Shown here piece by piece: positions 16,368 to 24,854 of a DNA stretch of 64,000 nucleotides. A program made the translations under genes and the position numbers. Source of the DNA: Bradyrhizobium sp. 186 (GTDB lineage Bacteria > Pseudomonadota > Alphaproteobacteria > Rhizobiales > Xanthobacteraceae); NCBI RefSeq assembly GCF_023101685.1, contig NZ_CP082164.1, forward strand, positions 1,798,001 through 1,862,000. Reading direction: 5' to 3'. Under the pieces are notes generated by a model. It was not told where the DNA came from. It did not search any database and saw nothing but the letters and a program-made list of their open reading frames with translations. How positions within the stretch are numbered: the stretch's first letter is position 1; each line of letters starts with the position of its first letter.

Positions 16368-16456
16368 ATAGGATGGGTAGAGCACTTGCGAAACCCATCA
16401 TGCTTCATCGTTGAACAAACCCCGATGGGTTTTGCTTCTCGCTCTACCCACCTACG
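16368..16456. repeat. Palindromic intergenic repeat, copy 3
   Basis: TAGGATGGGTAGAGCACTTG and GCTTCTCGCTCTACCCACCT are the outer arms. GCGAAACCCATCATGCTTCA and CCCCGATGGGTTTTGC are the inner arms. This is the best-preserved of three copies within 1.6 kb, and it ends next to the stop of the oligopeptide-binding protein gene, where it could act as a 3' hairpin. Confidence 0.75.
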
Positions 16457-16467
16457 TACTGTCCCCC

Positions 16468-18255
16468 TCAACTCCTATACCAACTCCCCAGATTCCACGT
16501 CGTGACGTCCCACCCCGAAATGTCGGCCATCAGGCTATTGACGTTGGCGCCGACGATGTTGCGCGAGAGCAGCGGCACCAGCACATTGGCCTCGCAGAAG
16601 ATCTCGTTGACCTTGATCAGCAGCGCGGCGCGCTTGGCCGGATCGAGCTCCTGCTGCGCGGCCTTGTAGGCCTTGTCGGCCTCGGGATCGGACCAGCGCG
16701 AGACGTTGCGGCCCAGCCATTTGTTCTCCTTGTTGGAGATCTCCCAGGAGACGCACTGGTTCAGGAAACGCTCCGGATCGGGCTGCGGCTGCGTCGTGTT
16801 GTACATCTCCATGTCGCAATAGAGCTTCGAGTAGGTATCGGGGTTGCCGACGTCCGACGAGAAGAACACCGAGGGGGTGACCGATTTGAGCTCGATGTCG
16901 ATACCCGCGCGCTGGCAGGCCTGCTTGATGATCGCCTGCGTCTTCTGGCGCGGGGCGTTGATCGAGGTCTGGAAGACGTATTTGAGCTTCTTGCCGTCCT
17001 TCTCGCGGATGCCGTCCTCGCCCTTCTTCCAGCCGGCCTCGTCGAGGATCCTGTTCGCCTTGTCGACGTCGAACTCGTATTTGAGCTTGCTCGATTTGAA
17101 CTGCGAGGGCTGGTTGACGAAACTCGCCGTGGCGATGCCGCCGCGGCCGTAGATGAATTTCTGGATCGCCTCGCGATCGATCAGGCAGTTGATCGCCCGG
17201 CGCACGGCCGGATCCGACAGCGACGGGTGTTTGGTCTTGGTGCTGGACCGCTCGCCGTCGACCTCGCTCCACGGGTCCGTCGTGTTGAGGATCATGAACT
17301 CGACGCCGCCGGAGGGCGTGAATTCCACCTTGCCTTTCCCGCTGGCCTCCATGCGCTTGAGGACCTCATCCTCCACCAGCAGGTTCCAGGCATAGTCGTA
17401 TTCGCCGGTCTGCAGCACGGCGCGCGCCGCGGAGACCGCGTCGCCGCCACCCTTGACCTCGAGCGTGTCGAAATGCGGCTGGTTCCTGACGTGATAGTCG
17501 GGGTTGCGTTCGGCTCTGATCATGTCGCCCGGCTTGAACTCGACAAACCTGTAGGGACCGGTGCCGATCGGCTTCAGATTGCCCGGCGCTTCGCGCGACT
17601 TTGCGCCGGCATAGTCGCCGAAATGATGTTTTGGCAGGATCTGGCCGACCGAGCCGACGAAGGGGTCGGCCCAGAACGGGGTCGGGGCCTTGAAGATCAC
17701 CTTGACGGTGTGCTCGTCGATCTTCTCGACAATGATGTCCTTGTAGGACCCTGTGGTGTATGCGGCGGTCGCGAGATCCGCGGCGTATTGCCACGTAAAG
17801 ACGACGTCGTCGGCGGTGAAGGGCTTGCCATCATGCCACCTCACGCCCTGCTTCAGCTTCCAGGTCACGCTGGTGCCGTCCGCCGCGAGGCCGCCGTTCG
17901 CCTTGGTCGGAACCTCGGCGGCGAGGCAGGGGATGAGATTGCCCTCCTTGTCCCAGCCGGCCAGCGGCTCGAAGAAGATCCGCGAGGCAACTTGGTCCTT
18001 GGTGCCGATCGCGAAATGCGGATTGAGCAGCGTTGGGGCCTGCCAGATCAGGATCTTGAGCGGGCCGCCGCCGCCGGCCTTGGTCGGCTTGTAGGGCAGC
18101 GTGGCATCCGCCATCGCCACGTCGTTCCAGCTCAGGATCTGGCTCGCGACCGGCGCTGCGATCCCGATCGCAGCCATTGTCTGGATGAACGAGCGTCGCG
18201 ATAACGTGCCTTGCTTCACTTCCGCGATGAACTTGCGGATTTCGTTTTCGTTCAT
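16468..18255 (-). CDS. Oligopeptide-type ABC transporter substrate-binding protein
   Basis: A 595-residue family 5 extracellular solute-binding protein (OppA/DppA fold). The N-terminus has a twin-arginine-like signal, LSRRSFIQTMAAIGIAAPVA, so export is probably via Tat. Family motifs: LEVKGGGDAVSAARAVLQTG, VRWHDGKPFTADDVVFTWQY and PIGTGPYRFVEFKPGD. The ATG at 18255 is chosen because GGTGGGG precedes it and the signal peptide starts 18 residues later. No permease or ATPase gene is adjacent, so it is an orphan binding protein. The ligand could be a peptide, opine or other solute. Confidence 0.85.
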   Translation of the reverse strand: MNENEIRKFIAEVKQGTLSRRSFIQTMAAIGIAAPVASQILSWNDVAMADATLPYKPTKAGGGGPLKILIWQAPTLLNPHFAIGTKDQVASRIFFEPLAGWDKEGNLIPCLAAEVPTKANGGLAADGTSVTWKLKQGVRWHDGKPFTADDVVFTWQYAADLATAAYTTGSYKDIIVEKIDEHTVKVIFKAPTPFWADPFVGSVGQILPKHHFGDYAGAKSREAPGNLKPIGTGPYRFVEFKPGDMIRAERNPDYHVRNQPHFDTLEVKGGGDAVSAARAVLQTGEYDYAWNLLVEDEVLKRMEASGKGKVEFTPSGGVEFMILNTTDPWSEVDGERSSTKTKHPSLSDPAVRRAINCLIDREAIQKFIYGRGGIATASFVNQPSQFKSSKLKYEFDVDKANRILDEAGWKKGEDGIREKDGKKLKYVFQTSINAPRQKTQAIIKQACQRAGIDIELKSVTPSVFFSSDVGNPDTYSKLYCDMEMYNTTQPQPDPERFLNQCVSWEISNKENKWLGRNVSRWSDPEADKAYKAAQQELDPAKRAALLIKVNEIFCEANVLVPLLSRNIVGANVNSLMADISGWDVTTWNLGSWYRS

Positions 18256-18442
18256 CAGATGACCCCACCTGTTAAAAAAATCGTCACCGGCCGTACATGC
18301 ACTGTAACTCAGGACGTTTGGCATCGTGGAGTCAAGATGATGTCGCAGGTCTGAAGCCGTCGGGCAAAACACCCGACTCCCGTCAACCCCCTCCCCACAA
18401 AAATATTCCGCTTTACCGAAATTCGGAAATGGCGTATGTGTC

Positions 18443-18960
18443 TCCTATCCCGGCTCACCAGGAGGGGCGATCGTACGTCGTCACGATATGCGAGCCGGGT
18501 TGCGGTGGACGCGGCAGCGTCGGCACGAGAGGTGCGGGCAGGGCGGGTAGTCCCTGTGAGCCCGAAACCACGTGCGGACGAGCGGCGCTGACGGTTCGTC
18601 TCGCCAACATTTTTCCGGCAAATTCGACAACGCCGGAGAACCCTGTGGCGATAGGCGGGCTCGCGTACGGCAAAACCGTGTGGTCCTGGCCGTCGTTGCT
18701 ACGGTCAAGCTCTAGCGGAGGTGTGGAGCGCCCAACCGGGTCAACCGCATCGTCAATTCGCGGGGCGAGGGAGGCCAGAAGGAATTCGGCTCCCGGGAGA
18801 GCGCGGCATAAGCCGTCAACCCACTGCGCAGGGAAGGTCGAGTGTTTCGGCTACACCTGTTGACCGCTGTGCAGTTTTACTGCGCGTGCTTTCGCACAGC
18901 GGATGAGTGGGTGCCAGCCGGCACCCGGCCTTCCCTGCGCCCTCTTGGTTCAAGAGGGTG
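18443..18960. repeat. Probable dispersed, structured Bradyrhizobium element (non-coding)
   Basis: The stretch from CCCGGCTCACCAGGAGGGGC onward does not look like a gene, yet I recall closely similar sequence recurring in Bradyrhizobium and Rhodopseudomonas genomes, often misannotated as small hypothetical proteins. Its 3' end carries three consecutive perfect hairpins: CCGCTGTGC/GCACAGCGG (18864-18902), GGGTGCC-AGCC-GGCACCC (18909-18926) and CCCTCTTG-GTT-CAAGAGGG (18940-18958). Only one copy is in this window, so the repeat status rests on recall. The flanks 18256-18442 and 18961-19270 hold nothing I can support. Confidence 0.45.
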
Positions 18961-19270
18961 ACACGATCAAGCAAAGCTCGGGCGAAATCAGCCGCGAGAA
19001 CGCGATGCTGCGTGTTGTCGCCTGACGAAGCGGTAACTGGACCGCCGCCCGAAAGCAGGCTCAGGCGACGATCCAGTGCGAGCTAAACGAACTTGGGGAA
19101 GTTCAAAGGCCGCGCGCAAAGCTAACCCGGTCGATGCGGCCAGCTCAAGTTTCGTTGTGTTGCTCCGGCCGAAGATTCATTGCCGTGACTCCTCTTTTCA
19201 CAATGATGGCAGTGGAACGCCACAACGCGACGGCTGTTCCCGTCCGGTGTCTTGGATCAGGAGAACTTTG

Positions 19271-19465
19271 ATGAGCGACGCAGACGACCACTTCGCCAGG
19301 CTGCTCGGGAAGGCGGCCATGGACGTGTGGGGCGACATGCCCCGCGACATCCAGGAGGCGCTGTTCGAGACCGCCATGAAGGAGCGCAGTAGCGAGCGCG
19401 AAGGGCTCGCGCGGCTGCTGCACGGGCGTCACCCGCGCACGCTGCATCCGGCAAAGCCGGCCTGA
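19271..19465 (+). CDS. Conserved small acidic protein, unknown function
   Basis: A 64-residue protein: MSDADDHFARLLGKAAMDVW, then GDMPRDIQEALFETAMKERS and LLHGRHPRTLHPAKPA. The VWGDxPRDxQExLFE pattern looks familiar as a small conserved protein in Bradyrhizobium, but no activity is known. GGAGAAC lies 8 bases before the ATG. It stands alone between non-coding stretches. Confidence 0.6.
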   Translation: MSDADDHFARLLGKAAMDVWGDMPRDIQEALFETAMKERSSEREGLARLLHGRHPRTLHPAKPA

Positions 19466-19845
19466 ACGCATGCGCGGGAACCGCTCCGCCTGCACCTTCC
19501 TCCGCGAATGCCCCGATGACGGAACGTTCGTGCGAATACATGGTTGGCATGGTGCGGGACACTTCAACCGGACAGAGCGGACCGGCCCGCGCTTCCAACT
19601 GCGCTCGATCATGTGAGTTGATTGGCATGACGTTGATTGGCACGACCGAGATGAACATCGGAAAATGGTACGACCCGATCTCGCAGCGCTGGATCATGCC
19701 GCGCGAGACCACTCCCGTGGCGGCGTGCGCGCAGTCGAGCGCAGAGAACGTGCTGAACAACCACACGCGCGGCGAAGCGGAACGTATCTGGCACCTGCTG
19801 GTGGAGTGCTGCGCGCGCGAATGATGTTGGTCTCGCGGCGTCCCG
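19466..19845. other. Gap with one doubtful short frame
   Basis: A plus-strand frame from ATG 19651 to 19824 encodes MNIGKWYDPISQRWIMPRET and about 38 more residues. Composition is protein-like but there is no good ribosome site and no recognised domain, so it is left uncalled. No RNA gene or terminator is evident. Confidence 0.3.
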
Positions 19846-20424
19846 TCACCGCCCGCCGACGAGCGCGAGAGCGGCCTCGACCGCGTTCTCTAGAATCTCC
19901 TCCGACAATTGCCTGTCGCTGACGGCGCGCGACAATTGCAGCGCGCCGACCATGGTCGCATAGACCGTCATCGCCTTGCGCCGCCGCTGCTCGCGCGAAC
20001 CTTCCGGGATCTGTGCCGCCATCAACGCGATGATGTCGGACATCTTTCCGGTAAAGGCATCGCGCGTGGCCTTCGGATGCCGCGCGATCTCGGAAACCAG
20101 CGCCGCGGTCGGGCAGCCGGTCCCGGCGCGGTCGCGGTGGCGCGGAGAGAGGTAGTCGCGGATCGTGGTCTCGAGCGCGACGCTGTTGTCGAGATTGTCC
20201 TTGTGCCGCTGCTCGCGCCGCTCCAGCGCATCGAGCAGCACCGCGCGCACCAGGTCCTCCTTCGACTCGAAATGCGTGTAAAAAGCGCCGTTGGTCAGGC
20301 CCGCCTCCGACATGATGCCGGCGAGACCCACCGCGGCAATGCCGCTCTCGCGGAACTGCGCCGAGGCGATTTCGAGAATGTGCCGCCGCGTCGTGTCCCG
20401 GTGTCCCTTGTCGTAGCGCGCCAT
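19846..20424 (-). CDS. TetR-family transcriptional regulator
   Basis: A 192-residue repressor. The helix-turn-helix is near the N-terminus: TTRRHILEIASAQFRESGIA, AVGLAGIMSEAGLTNGAFYT and HFESKEDLVRAVL. The C-terminal ligand domain has HRDRAGTGCPTAALVSEIAR, a pattern of the TetR_C_27/16-like groups. The start at 20424 (MARYDKGHRD) gives the normal lead-in to helix 1; the longer frame is rejected. It is divergent from a MATE exporter 146 bp away, the usual layout for an autoregulated efflux pair. Confidence 0.86.
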   Translation of the reverse strand: MARYDKGHRDTTRRHILEIASAQFRESGIAAVGLAGIMSEAGLTNGAFYTHFESKEDLVRAVLLDALERREQRHKDNLDNSVALETTIRDYLSPRHRDRAGTGCPTAALVSEIARHPKATRDAFTGKMSDIIALMAAQIPEGSREQRRRKAMTVYATMVGALQLSRAVSDRQLSEEILENAVEAALALVGGR

Positions 20425-20484
20425 GGCTGCCTCTTGCGAACCGGCCGCCCCCAAGCCGCAAAATTGTGAGGGCTGGCCTATTGC

Positions 20485-20498
20485 ATTACGATCATAAT
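20485..20498. promoter_or_regulatory. Near-perfect palindrome, candidate TetR operator
   Basis: ATTACGATCATAAT is a 14-bp palindrome with one mismatched pair (C/A at positions 5 and 10). It sits in an AT-rich patch between the TetR and MATE genes, where their promoters should be. Confidence 0.4.
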
Positions 20499-20570
20499 AA
20501 TACATTATATTCATAATTCAAATGGGGCGGTCGATGGGCCGCGGCCGTCAGGAACCACAGGACCGTACCG

Positions 20571-22016
20571 ATGTCAGTCGAGGATGCCGCCGCGCCGGCT
20601 CTGTCTGCCACCCACGCCGTGGCCCGCACCGCGGCGCCGCTTCGCCGGACGGCGCCGTCCACCCAAAGCGCGAGCGAGCAAAGGCGCGATGCGTTGCTCA
20701 CCGCGCCGATCCTGCCGACGCTGCTCAAGCTCGCGGCGCCGACGGTGACCGTGCTGGTGGCGCAGACCGCGGTCAACATCGCGGAGGCCTATTATGTCGG
20801 CTATCTCGGCACCGATGCGCTCGCCGGCGCCGCGCTGGTATTCCCGATCTTCATGCTGATGACGATGATGTCGAATGGCGGGCTCGGCAGCGGCGTTGCG
20901 TCCTCCGTGGCGCGCGCGGTCGGGGCCGGTCGCCGCGATGACGCCGAGGCCGCGCTGTTTCATGCCGTGGTGCTCGCCATCCTCGCCGGTGGCGTGTTCA
21001 CGCTCGGTGTGATCCTCGGCGGGCCATGGCTCTATCGCACCCTCGGCGGCCGGGGCGATGCGCTCGCTGCGGCCACCCTTTATTCCAACTACCTCTTCGC
21101 CGGCGCCATTCCGGTGTGGATCGTCAATCTCCAGGCGGCGGCGCTGCGCGGCTCCGGCAACGTCAAGGTGCCCGCGCTGGTGACGCTGGTCGGCGCGATC
21201 GTGACGATCCCGGTCTCGCCGCTGCTGATCTTCGGCTTCGGACCGGTCCCGCGGCTCGGCATCGGCGGCGCCGGGATCGCCTTCGGGCTCTATTATGGCG
21301 CGGCGATGCTGTTCCTGCTGCACTACATGTCCTCCGGTGGGTCCGGCCTGACGCTGCGCATCGTGTCGTTGCGCGCAAAAATATTCGCCGACATGTTGAA
21401 GGTCGGCATTCCGACCGCGTTCAACGCGGTGCTGACCAACCTCACCGTCATCCTCGTCACCGCCGCGGTCGGCCTGTTCGGCACCTCGGCGCTTGCCGGT
21501 TACGGCATCGCCTCGCGGCTCGACTACATCATGATCCCGCTGCTGTTCGGCATCAGCACGGCGACCCTGACCATGGTCGGCGTCAACATGGGCGCCGGCC
21601 AGACCGCCCGGGCGCGCAGGATCGGGTGGATCAGCGGCGTCGTCGGCATGATCCTGACCGGCACGATCGGCCTGTTGGTGGCGATCTTTCCGACGGCCTG
21701 GCTGAACCTGTTCAGCCACGATCCCGAGGTGGTGAACGAAGGCATGACTTACCTGCGCATCGTCGCTCCCGCCTATGCCGCGCTCGGCTTCGGCTTCGTC
21801 ACCTCCTTCGCCGCCCAGGGCACCGGCCGCGCCATGGGACCGCTGGCTTCGTCGATTGCGCGGATCCTGATCGCGGCCGGCGGCGGTTGGATTGCAGTCG
21901 CGAGCTTTGGCGCGGGCATGGCGGGGCTCGCCACCATGGTCACCGTGTCGCTCGCCGCCTACGCCGCGATCTGCGTCCTGATCATGCTGTCGCCTTCGAC
22001 CTGGCGCGCCGAATGA
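20571..22016 (+). CDS. MATE-family multidrug efflux protein
   Basis: A 481-residue cation-coupled antiporter of the inner membrane with 12 predicted helices in two homologous halves. Seen: LLKLAAPTVTVLVAQTAVNI with AEAYYVGYLGTDALAGAAL in the first bundle, LRGSGNVKVPALVTLVGAIV at the bundle linker, and the second-half repeat LKVGIPTAFNAVLTNLTVIL with LAGYGIASRLDYIMIPLLFG. An unusual 40-residue Ala/Thr-rich N-terminal extension precedes the first helix, so the true start may be a later codon. Divergent TetR control is likely. Substrates unknown. Confidence 0.86.
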   Translation: MSVEDAAAPALSATHAVARTAAPLRRTAPSTQSASEQRRDALLTAPILPTLLKLAAPTVTVLVAQTAVNIAEAYYVGYLGTDALAGAALVFPIFMLMTMMSNGGLGSGVASSVARAVGAGRRDDAEAALFHAVVLAILAGGVFTLGVILGGPWLYRTLGGRGDALAAATLYSNYLFAGAIPVWIVNLQAAALRGSGNVKVPALVTLVGAIVTIPVSPLLIFGFGPVPRLGIGGAGIAFGLYYGAAMLFLLHYMSSGGSGLTLRIVSLRAKIFADMLKVGIPTAFNAVLTNLTVILVTAAVGLFGTSALAGYGIASRLDYIMIPLLFGISTATLTMVGVNMGAGQTARARRIGWISGVVGMILTGTIGLLVAIFPTAWLNLFSHDPEVVNEGMTYLRIVAPAYAALGFGFVTSFAAQGTGRAMGPLASSIARILIAAGGGWIAVASFGAGMAGLATMVTVSLAAYAAICVLIMLSPSTWRAE

Positions 22017-22220
22017 TAGCGCGCTCGCTCGCGGCTCGGATGTGGTCCAGCGCCGTCAGGTCACCCACACGTCCCCCGCAAGCGTTCCATTTCCCTATTC
22101 GCCCTGCGAGTGGAAGCTGCATCTCCTAGCGCGGGCAAATTTGATTTTTCATTTCATTGATTTCGTGTCCCGCACGGAGGAAGACGACACCAGCTATTGC
22201 CGGTTCCATGGAGACCAAAG

Positions 22221-23003
22221 ATGTCGTTTCGTGCCGCCCTGATCCTCTCGACCGTGCTCGCCGCGTGGTCGGCCGCAGCTACAGCCGAGACCATCAAGAT
22301 CGGCGTGACGCCGGGTCCGCATGCGCAGATCTTCGAGGCCGTGAAGCCGATCGCGGCGAAGCAGGGCCTCGACATCCAATTGATCGAGTTCTCCGACTAC
22401 GTCGTGCCGAACGCCGCGCTCGATGCCGGCGACATCCAGGCCAATTCGTTCCAGAACCAGCCCTATCTCGACAACCAGAAGGCCGACCGCGGCTACAAGA
22501 TCGAAGCCGTCGGCCTGACCGTGAATTTCCCCATCGGCGTCTATTCGAAGAAGCACAAGAACTGGGCCGATATCCCCGACGGCGGCAAGGTCTCGATCCC
22601 CAACGATCCGACCAACGGCGGACGTGTGCTGCTGCTCCTGCGCGACAAGGGCGCGATCAAGCTGAAGGATGGCGTCGGCTTCAAGCCGACGGTGCTGGAC
22701 ATCACCGAAAATGCCAAGAAGCTGAAATTCATCGAAGTCGACGCAGCACAGGCACCTCGCGCGCTCGACGATGTCGACGCGGCCGCGATCAACACCAATT
22801 ATGCAACCCAGGCGGGCCTCGATCCCGTCAAGGATCCGATCCTGCGCGAGGACCCGAAGGGACCCTATGTCAACCTGATCGCCGTTCGGGCGGCCGACAA
22901 GGACAAGCCGTGGGTCAAGGTCCTCGTGGACGCCTATCACGCGCCGGAGGTCAAGGAGTTCATCCTGACCAAGTTCAAGGGCGCGGTGCTGCCGAGCTGG
23001 TAG
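22221..23003 (+). CDS. MetQ/NlpA-family substrate-binding protein
   Basis: A 260-residue periplasmic binding protein. Signal peptide MSFRAALILSTVLAAWSAAATA, then ETIKIGVTPGPHAQIFEAVK, IQLIEFSDYVVPNAALDAGD and IQANSFQNQPYLDNQKADR, all characteristic of D-methionine binding proteins. There is no lipobox Cys, so it would be soluble rather than a lipoprotein. The ATG at 22221 is used, with GGAG upstream and the signal peptide starting there. No MetN or MetI gene is adjacent. Its place ahead of a luciferase-like monooxygenase suggests capture of an organosulfur compound, which is inference. Confidence 0.85.
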   Translation: MSFRAALILSTVLAAWSAAATAETIKIGVTPGPHAQIFEAVKPIAAKQGLDIQLIEFSDYVVPNAALDAGDIQANSFQNQPYLDNQKADRGYKIEAVGLTVNFPIGVYSKKHKNWADIPDGGKVSIPNDPTNGGRVLLLLRDKGAIKLKDGVGFKPTVLDITENAKKLKFIEVDAAQAPRALDDVDAAAINTNYATQAGLDPVKDPILREDPKGPYVNLIAVRAADKDKPWVKVLVDAYHAPEVKEFILTKFKGAVLPSW

Positions 23004-23138
23004 GCAGGCTGCCCAGTCAAGCTCCAGCGGAGGAGCGAAATACAGGCGACGTGGCAGCCTTGCGCAATGCCCGCTTGTCTCGGGCTGCGGCAACCGACAT
23101 CATCGGGGCCATGGCAATGGTCGCCCGACAGGGGTCGT

Positions 23139-24176
23139 ATGAAACGCTTTGCAAACCTGAAAAGACTGGGATTCTTCACGCGCCTGCTCGATGCTGTGCC
23201 CGCGGCCGAGCGATACCGCTTCGCCGCCGAGCAGATCGTGCGCGCGGAAAAGGCGGGCCTCGATTCCGCGTGGATCGCACAGCATCATTTTCACGAGCGC
23301 GAGGGCGGACTGCCTTCGCCCTTTGCCTTTCTCGGCTATGTCGCGGCGCAGACCTCGCGCATCCGTCTCGGCACCGGCATCGTCACGCTGCCGCTGGAGA
23401 GCGCGGTGCGGGTGGCGGAGGATGCCGCGGTGCTCGATCTTCTCTGCGACGGCCGGTTCGAGCTCGGTGTCGGCACCGGCGGCAACCCGTCGGCCTTTGC
23501 CGCCTTCGGCCTCGACAGCACCCAGCGCAACGAGATCTTTGCGCGCAATCTGGACGTCGTCCGGACCGCGCTGGCAGGCAAGCCGCTCGACGGCGGCGAT
23601 ACGCTCTATCCGCAGCGGCCGCAATTGTGCGACCGGATCTGGCAGGCGACATTTTCGGTGGCAGGCGGCGCGCGTGCCGGCAAGGCCGGCGACGGCTTGC
23701 TGCTGTCGCGGACCCAGCCCCGGACCAAGGAGGCGCCGCGCGCCACGCTGGCTGAAATCCAGAACCCGGTGATCGATGCTTATCTCGCGGCGCTGCCGCC
23801 GGGCTGCGAGCCCCGCATCATGGCATCGCGTAGCGTCTTCGTTGCCGACGATCGCCGCGAGGCGATGCGCCTTGCCGATATCGGACTGCGGCGTGCGCTC
23901 CCGCAGTTCCTCAAGGGCGGTCACGCCGCGCCGGGCAAGATGCTGGAGGAGATGATCGCGGCGTTCGACACGCATGTCGGCGCGGCCGACGACGTCATCG
24001 CCTCGCTGCGCGCTGACGCCACGCTGGAGCGGGTGACCGATCTGGTCTTCCAGGCGCATTCGGTGGATGCTCCGCATCCCTATATCCTCCGCTCGATCGA
24101 GCTGGTCGCGGACAAGGTTGCGCCGGCGCTGGGCTGGACCAGGACCGCGGCACCCGATGTCGCCTTGGCGGGCTAG
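23139..24176 (+). CDS. Luciferase-like FMN-dependent monooxygenase
   Basis: A 345-residue TIM-barrel flavin monooxygenase that uses FMNH2 and O2. It shows LGFFTRLLDAVPAAERYRFA, DSAWIAQHHFHEREGGLPSP (the conserved His pair), IRLGTGIVTLPLESAVRVAE and FELGVGTGGNPSAFAAFGLD. I believe it belongs to the subfamily often named KPN_01858. Members sit with the two carboxymuconolactone-decarboxylase-type proteins found next. The start at 23139 removes an upstream extension without homology. Substrate unknown; alkane sulfonates or similar S-compounds are plausible given the MetQ-like neighbour. Confidence 0.82.
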   Translation: MKRFANLKRLGFFTRLLDAVPAAERYRFAAEQIVRAEKAGLDSAWIAQHHFHEREGGLPSPFAFLGYVAAQTSRIRLGTGIVTLPLESAVRVAEDAAVLDLLCDGRFELGVGTGGNPSAFAAFGLDSTQRNEIFARNLDVVRTALAGKPLDGGDTLYPQRPQLCDRIWQATFSVAGGARAGKAGDGLLLSRTQPRTKEAPRATLAEIQNPVIDAYLAALPPGCEPRIMASRSVFVADDRREAMRLADIGLRRALPQFLKGGHAAPGKMLEEMIAAFDTHVGAADDVIASLRADATLERVTDLVFQAHSVDAPHPYILRSIELVADKVAPALGWTRTAAPDVALAG

Positions 24177-24210
24177 TTAGAATGAACACGATCACGTTGC
24201 ACGAGGCTGA

Positions 24211-24840
24211 ATGATGAGCACCAAGGATATCATCGACACGCTCGCCGGGATCGAACCGGGATCGGCTCTGGACGCCATCCGCGCGCGTCGGCTCCAGGCG
24301 CGCGACAATGCGCAGAAGAGCTATCTCGTTCTGTTCGAGCCGATCGACGTCAGCGAGGTCTCGCTTGCGGAACGCGCGGCGGTTGCGGGCTTCGTGGCCG
24401 GCCTGCATGGCGTTTCCCCCGTGTCCGCCTTCTACCGGGCGAAGCTTTCGGCAAACGCGGATGGGTCGGCTCTCGTCGGTGCGATCGAGGCCGAGATCGA
24501 GCGGGGCAAGACGTCGGGCCCGTATGGCGCCTTTCCGGTCGGCCCGCTATCGGTCGAGAACAAGACCGGTTTGATCTATCGCGTGAGCGCGGATCGCAAG
24601 CCGGTGCTCGGCGCCCGGCTCGTCGCAGCGCTCGAACATGCGCACCTGCTGGTGTTCCGGCCGCGCGATGCCGCATCCGCCGACATGAAGGCGCTGCTGG
24701 GCGCCGGCTGGTCGAACACCGGCATCGTCACTTTGTCCCAGCTCGTCGCGTTCCTGTCGTTTCAGGTTCGCGTCGTCGCCGGCCTCCGCGTGCTCGGCGC
24801 CTCGCTCGGGCGTCCGGCAAGCGCCGCGGCGAACGCGTAG
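24211..24840 (+). CDS. CMD-domain protein (Avi_7170-like)
   Basis: A 209-residue protein of the carboxymuconolactone decarboxylase superfamily: DTLAGIEPGSALDAIRARRL, KSYLVLFEPIDVSEVSLAER, VAGFVAGLHGVSPVSAFYRA. It lacks the CxxC pair of active AhpD enzymes, whereas its partner gene 14 bp downstream has one. The C-terminal part, LGAGWSNTGIVTLSQLVAFL then SFQVRVVAGLRVL, forms the conserved helical core. Pairing with the next gene and the luciferase-like enzyme is conserved as far as I recall. Precise role not known. Confidence 0.75.
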   Translation: MMSTKDIIDTLAGIEPGSALDAIRARRLQARDNAQKSYLVLFEPIDVSEVSLAERAAVAGFVAGLHGVSPVSAFYRAKLSANADGSALVGAIEAEIERGKTSGPYGAFPVGPLSVENKTGLIYRVSADRKPVLGARLVAALEHAHLLVFRPRDAASADMKALLGAGWSNTGIVTLSQLVAFLSFQVRVVAGLRVLGASLGRPASAAANA

Positions 24841-24854
24841 GAGGAGATTGCATC

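Larger units (their letters stand above)
15780..16467. other. Gene-poor stretch with two repeat copies
   Basis: Apart from repeat copies 2 and 3, I see only eroded sequence. A minus-strand frame at 16028-16276 (82 residues, GGGAGGGACAGCAAG before its ATG) is open, but has no recognisable domain and unconvincing composition. I do not call it a gene. Confidence 0.4.

Noticed and set aside
16411..18204. 597-residue plus-strand frame
   Set aside because: It is the mirror frame of the oligopeptide-binding protein gene in high-GC DNA and has no domain.
18297..18863. 188-residue plus-strand frame in the structured element
   Set aside because: Similar frames are, as I recall, annotated in relatives, but composition is not protein-like, and the conserved feature seems to be the DNA or RNA itself.
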